Source: an uncultured Muribaculaceae bacterium (GTDB lineage Bacteria; Bacteroidota; Bacteroidia; Bacteroidales; Muribaculaceae). Taken from it: a stretch of DNA of 15,300 bases. The stretch spans positions 1-15,300 of the forward strand of contig CAJTZQ010000078.1 of the NCBI GenBank assembly GCA_910583795.1. Direction: 5' to 3'. The notes beneath the pieces are model-generated. The model did not search any database. It was not told the DNA's origin and saw only the letters and a program-made list of their open reading frames with translations. Numbering within the stretch: position 1 is the first letter of the stretch; each line of letters opens with the position of its first letter. Shown piece by piece: positions 12,592-15,300 of this stretch. Both the position numbers and the translations under genes were made by a program.

Positions 12592-14241
12592 ATGTATAGA
12601 TCTTTGATTCTTTTAATTTGTTATGTTTTAGCAATTCCAATTTGGGGTGTTTATAATAAAGAGGTAGAAAAAAGTCTTAAAAAGCAATATAAAGAAGTTA
12701 ATTATCTTGCTCACAGTGATTGTTACCTTGTCATGTCTAAAAATGATAAAGGGTTTTATGGAGTTGTCAATTCTAAAGGGAAAGAAGAAATTTCTCCCTA
12801 TTATAAAAAAATAGCATTTGAAAAAAATGAGAATGGGGAGGTTATAATTTTTGCCTTAAATCCCAATTATAAGGCTCATTCCCAAGGAAATATTGTTTAT
12901 TCTTTTCAACGTGGAGAAATTTTAGATTTAGGTAAAAATGAACCGATATTCATTATTGGAGGATTTATTACCTCCTATCTTCTTCCAATATATAATCTTG
13001 AAGGGCAAGTCGTGTTAGATTGTCAACAGACATCTATACAACCTTTGAGATATAATCTAGAAATAATAGGATATAGAGTGGGAACTCGTACTAGAAATAA
13101 CGATAACCAAGAAGATCAAGTAATAATCTGTGACACTAATTTTCGGATACTTTTTTCTCTAAAGGGCGCTAACTATTTATGGAGTATAGCAAAACATCCA
13201 ATCTCTTCAACTGAAATAGGATGGAGATGTTCTAGAAAAGTAGATACTTCCACTACCATAGAATATTTATACACAAAAGATGGTAGGCTTATAACAGATA
13301 AGGAACTGAATAATGAAACTTCAATGTCTTCATTATCAGTATCTCTTCAACCCAAATGCGACAATCAAAAAGAAACTCAGACAAACTTATCTAAAAAAAC
13401 GGATATAAAACTATGTGGGGAACAAGCTAAAATATTGAGTGTAACTACGACAAATATTGCAAGCGTTGATACTAATATTCCTATCGGAAATACTCACAAT
13501 CAATCAACATTTGCACTCGTAATAGCGAATGAGAATTACCAAGAAGTTGCTGATGTCCCTAATGCTATAAACGATGGAATAATTTTTGCAGAGTATTGTA
13601 AAAAAACTCTTGGAATCCCTTCAGAAAATATTCATTTAATCAAAAATGCCACTTTAAATAATATAAAACGTGAATTAAACTTGATGGAGCAAATAGCCGA
13701 AGCATATTTTGGTGAGGCAAATTTTATAGTGTATTATGCGGGTCATGGCATTCCCGATGAGTCATCAGCAAGTTCTTATATTTTGCCTGTCGATGGTTAT
13801 ACTTCTGATTTATCAACTTGTTTAAGTCTATCTGATTTTTACACTCGTCTGGCAAAATATCCATCAAACAAAATTCTTGTGTTTATGGATGCTTGTTTCA
13901 GTGGATCACTTCGTGGTGATGGAATGCTACAGGCTGCACGAGGTGTAGTTTTAAAAGCAAAACAAGCAAAACCCACAGGAAAAATGGTTGTTTTCTCAGC
14001 TGCTCAGGGTGATGAAACTGCATATCCTTTAGAAAAGGAAAAACATGGATTGTTTACATATTGGCTTCTGAAAAATATTAAAGATTCTAAGGGGAATATA
14101 TCTTTGGGTGATTTGGCTGATAATCTGATAAATTCAGTTGGCAAACAATCTTTAGTGATAAATGGTAAAAAACAAACACCTTCAATCCAAACATCATTAG
14201 AAGTTAAAGATGATTGGAGAACTTGGATGTTGAATGAATAG
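12592..14241 (+). CDS. Exported caspase-family (peptidase C14-like) protein
   Basis: The 549-residue protein has three parts. Residues 1 to about 20 are a signal peptide (YRSLILLICYVLAIPIWG). Residues about 40-240 are strand-rich, with a WG-like repeat (KGFYGVVNSKGKEEISPYYK, 53-72) and weaker copies, probably a propeller-like sensor or binding region. A low-complexity Ser/Thr/Asn/Gln linker (about 241-305) leads to a caspase p20-like domain from 306: FALVIANENYQEVADVPNAI, NFIVYYAGHG with His385, and KILVFMDACFSGSLRG with Cys435. The His-Cys dyad is intact and a p10-like end follows (GLFTYWLLKNI). By family it should cut after basic or acidic residues; specificity is unreadable. It is predicted to act outside the cytoplasm, unlike defence caspases. 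The propeller protein upstream is a possible partner. Confidence 0.82.
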   Translation: MYRSLILLICYVLAIPIWGVYNKEVEKSLKKQYKEVNYLAHSDCYLVMSKNDKGFYGVVNSKGKEEISPYYKKIAFEKNENGEVIIFALNPNYKAHSQGNIVYSFQRGEILDLGKNEPIFIIGGFITSYLLPIYNLEGQVVLDCQQTSIQPLRYNLEIIGYRVGTRTRNNDNQEDQVIICDTNFRILFSLKGANYLWSIAKHPISSTEIGWRCSRKVDTSTTIEYLYTKDGRLITDKELNNETSMSSLSVSLQPKCDNQKETQTNLSKKTDIKLCGEQAKILSVTTTNIASVDTNIPIGNTHNQSTFALVIANENYQEVADVPNAINDGIIFAEYCKKTLGIPSENIHLIKNATLNNIKRELNLMEQIAEAYFGEANFIVYYAGHGIPDESSASSYILPVDGYTSDLSTCLSLSDFYTRLAKYPSNKILVFMDACFSGSLRGDGMLQAARGVVLKAKQAKPTGKMVVFSAAQGDETAYPLEKEKHGLFTYWLLKNIKDSKGNISLGDLADNLINSVGKQSLVINGKKQTPSIQTSLEVKDDWRTWMLNE

Positions 14242-14420
14242 TCTTATTCCCTAAATTTGTTTTTATAATTTTTTAAGAAGAATTAAGTGAATCAGCATAA
14301 AGGATATGAGATGAAGTGAGATTATTTTTATTAAGTTCTGTGATACAATTCTAAAGACGCTGAGTATTGGATTATTTCAATGTATCCAAAAATTTAAAGA
14401 AGTAGCTTGTGCTTATTAAA

Positions 14421-14459
14421 AAACGGCTCCGTCAGAATCTCGAAAAAGATCTGACGGAG
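14421..14459 (-). terminator. Minus-strand intrinsic terminator
   Basis: CTCCGTCAGA (14427-14436) and TCTGACGGAG (14450-14459) make a perfect 10-bp stem with a 13-nt loop. Read on the minus strand the stem is followed by CCGTTTTTT, a good T-run. No intact minus-strand gene now feeds it. Confidence 0.7.
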
Positions 14460-14484
14460 AGTAATTATTGACTACTTTGAATTT

Positions 14485-14625
14485 TCATAAATCCGATTTC
14501 AGTAAGAAGTTGGATATCGTACAAATGACAATTGTATATTCGTCTTGACTTGTGGCTTCATAAGCATGGTCTGTCGAAAGTTGAAGATTGTTGCATCCGG
14601 TTTTCTGGCGGCTAATAAGTGCCGG
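14485..14625 (-). pseudogene. Possible gene-end relic before the minus-strand terminator
   Basis: A minus-strand frame of 46 sense codons runs from just after a TAA (14626-14628) to a TGA (14485-14487), with protein-like content (LQLSTDHAYEATSQDEYTIV, then CTISNFLLKSDL) and no start codon. It ends 26 bases before the orphan terminator, so it may be the tail of a deleted gene. Family unknown; chance is not excluded. Confidence 0.25.
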
Positions 14626-14646
14626 TTACTGTCTTATGAGAGGAAG

Positions 14647-14687
14647 TATTATTTTGGCAATAAATTTGATATATTGCCAAAATAATA
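14647..14687. promoter_or_regulatory. Perfect 16-bp palindrome, candidate autoregulatory operator
   Basis: TATTATTTTGGCAATA (14647-14662) and TATTGCCAAAATAATA (14672-14687) are exact reverse complements with a 9-bp spacer. The repeat ends 29 bases before the ATG of the winged-helix gene. AbiEi antitoxins are known to repress their own promoter through inverted repeats, which makes this the likely binding site. Confidence 0.7.
14661..14668 (+). promoter_or_regulatory. -7 promoter box inside the palindrome
   Basis: TAAATTTG matches TAnnTTTG fully and fills most of the spacer between the palindrome arms. The predicted start of transcription, about 14672-14675, falls in the right arm. The -33 region is poor. 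Confidence 0.5.
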
Positions 14688-14716
14688 TTACATATTTAAA
14701 ACATAAATTCGTTGGA

Positions 14717-15211
14717 ATGACTTCATGTAAAACTCTTATATTAGAATATTCAGACCGAACCAACACATTCGGAATTGAAGATTTATGGAACTGGATTTCT
14801 GCTATTGCAAAATACAGCCGTAATACTGTGACATGTCTGTTGTATAGATTGGTAAAAGCGGGCTGCATTATACGGGTTGAAAAAGGATTGTATGCAAAAG
14901 CCGCTGATAAACCAGTTTTCAAGGTCAAACCAACGGATGAAGAAATTGCCCTTTTCAAGAAGATAAAAGCAAAGTATCCTTTTGCTCCGTTGTGTGTATA
15001 CAAAGGGGCAATACTATCTCCACTCCAGCATCATCTGTCAGCAAATAATATAACATATATCGAGACAGACCGTCGTGCGATAGAATCAATCTTTAACTAT
15101 CTGAGGGAATTTGAAGACAAAGTATGGTTGACTCCGGACTTGGATTTTATCTATAAATACATTGATCTTGCTAAGGGTGGTGTCATCGTAAAGCCTTTGG
15201 AGATTATCTGA
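14717..15211 (+). CDS. DUF6577/AbiEi-like winged-helix antitoxin
   Basis: I choose the ATG at 14717 (164 residues). A longer frame from a TTG at 14588 would run through the palindrome and promoter and has an unnatural N-terminus. Residues about 17-60 form a winged helix (FGIEDLWNWISAIAKYSRNT, LLYRLVKAGCIIRVEKGLYA) typical of AbiEi-type antitoxins and DUF6577. The C-terminal half carries FKKIKAKYPFAPLCVYKGAI, NNITYIETDRRAIESIFNYL and GGVIVKPLEI, the pattern I associate with DUF6577. The family is linked to type IV toxin-antitoxin pairs with an AbiEii nucleotidyltransferase. It ends right after VKPL, so it seems shorter than relatives that extend further. A following gene starts 8 bases after its stop. 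Confidence 0.6.
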   Translation: MTSCKTLILEYSDRTNTFGIEDLWNWISAIAKYSRNTVTCLLYRLVKAGCIIRVEKGLYAKAADKPVFKVKPTDEEIALFKKIKAKYPFAPLCVYKGAILSPLQHHLSANNITYIETDRRAIESIFNYLREFEDKVWLTPDLDFIYKYIDLAKGGVIVKPLEII

Positions 15212-15219
15212 AGTTGTCA

Positions 15220-15300
15220 ATGTCGAATATCGCTATTACCGATGATGGCATTCCTTACGTTCAATATCTCCCCAAGAAAACAATGAAGACACAAAATGAC
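15220..15300 (+). CDS. Start of a downstream gene, cut by the window end
   Basis: An ATG at 15220, eight bases after the stop of the winged-helix gene, opens a frame to the window end (27 codons, MSNIAITDDGIPYV...). The close spacing suggests one operon. By context an AbiEii-type nucleotidyltransferase toxin would be expected, but these few residues do not show any of its motifs. It could also be the displaced remaining end of the winged-helix protein after a frameshift near 15208, since this frame is open a few codons above the ATG. Confidence 0.4.
   Translation, partial: MSNIAITDDGIPYVQYLPKKTMKTQND

Larger units (their letters stand above)
14242..14716. other. Intergenic region with a minus-strand relic and an operator-promoter
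   Basis: No intact gene. From 14242 to 14420 the DNA is AT-rich with only a weak GAATA/TATTC hairpin at the caspase gene end. Then come a minus-strand terminator, a 47-codon minus-strand frame without start, and the palindrome and promoter of the winged-helix gene, each listed separately. Confidence 0.6.

Noticed and set aside
14588..14716. N-terminal extension of the winged-helix protein from a TTG
   Set aside because: It runs through the palindrome and the -7 box, so it would not be transcribed whole, and its residues look non-coding.

Overview
The window looks like a chromosomal segment of a member of the Bacteroidales (Bacteroidetes). Several upstream regions carry the Bacteroidetes-type -7 element TAnnTTTG (1969-1976 minus strand, 9274-9281, 11143-11150, 14661-14668). 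Shine-Dalgarno sites are mostly absent, and a bioG-bioC fusion is present. Genus cannot be fixed; a gut Bacteroidales such as Muribaculaceae would fit, but that is a guess.

Left flank (1-2434) is an accessory scar zone. It holds the 3' end of an unrecognised gene with a terminator, a one-helix membrane ORF, a truncated DUF3800 start, a minus-strand RelE/HigB-like toxin followed by two consecutive HTH proteins with a palindrome at the promoter, and a gene fragment of unknown origin.

The core region (2435-10770) is ordinary chromosome. On the minus strand are an NhaD-type Na+/H+ antiporter, a tightly coupled biotin operon bioA-bioF-bioGC making 7,8-diaminopelargonate (bioB and bioD are not here), and a YbdG-like MscS channel. 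On the plus strand is a MATE efflux transporter. Two gene ends carry unusual short-period repeat arrays: 7-nt units after mscS and 8-nt units after the MATE gene. Both include an oppositely oriented arm.

The right part (11100-15300) is visibly more AT-rich and accessory. It opens with a self-contained transcription unit of about 315 nt that I cannot assign to a known RNA: promoter, nested hairpins including a possible long-range pseudoknot, and an intrinsic terminator. It stops 45 bases before an exported TolB-like beta-propeller gene, followed by an exported caspase-family (C14-like) protein with an intact His-Cys pair. The RNA could be a free small RNA or an attenuating leader of the propeller gene. 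At the far right a DUF6577/AbiEi-like winged-helix protein starts just after a perfect 16-bp inverted repeat whose spacer lies over a -7 promoter box, a layout expected of an autoregulated toxin-antitoxin operon. The next gene is cut by the window end.
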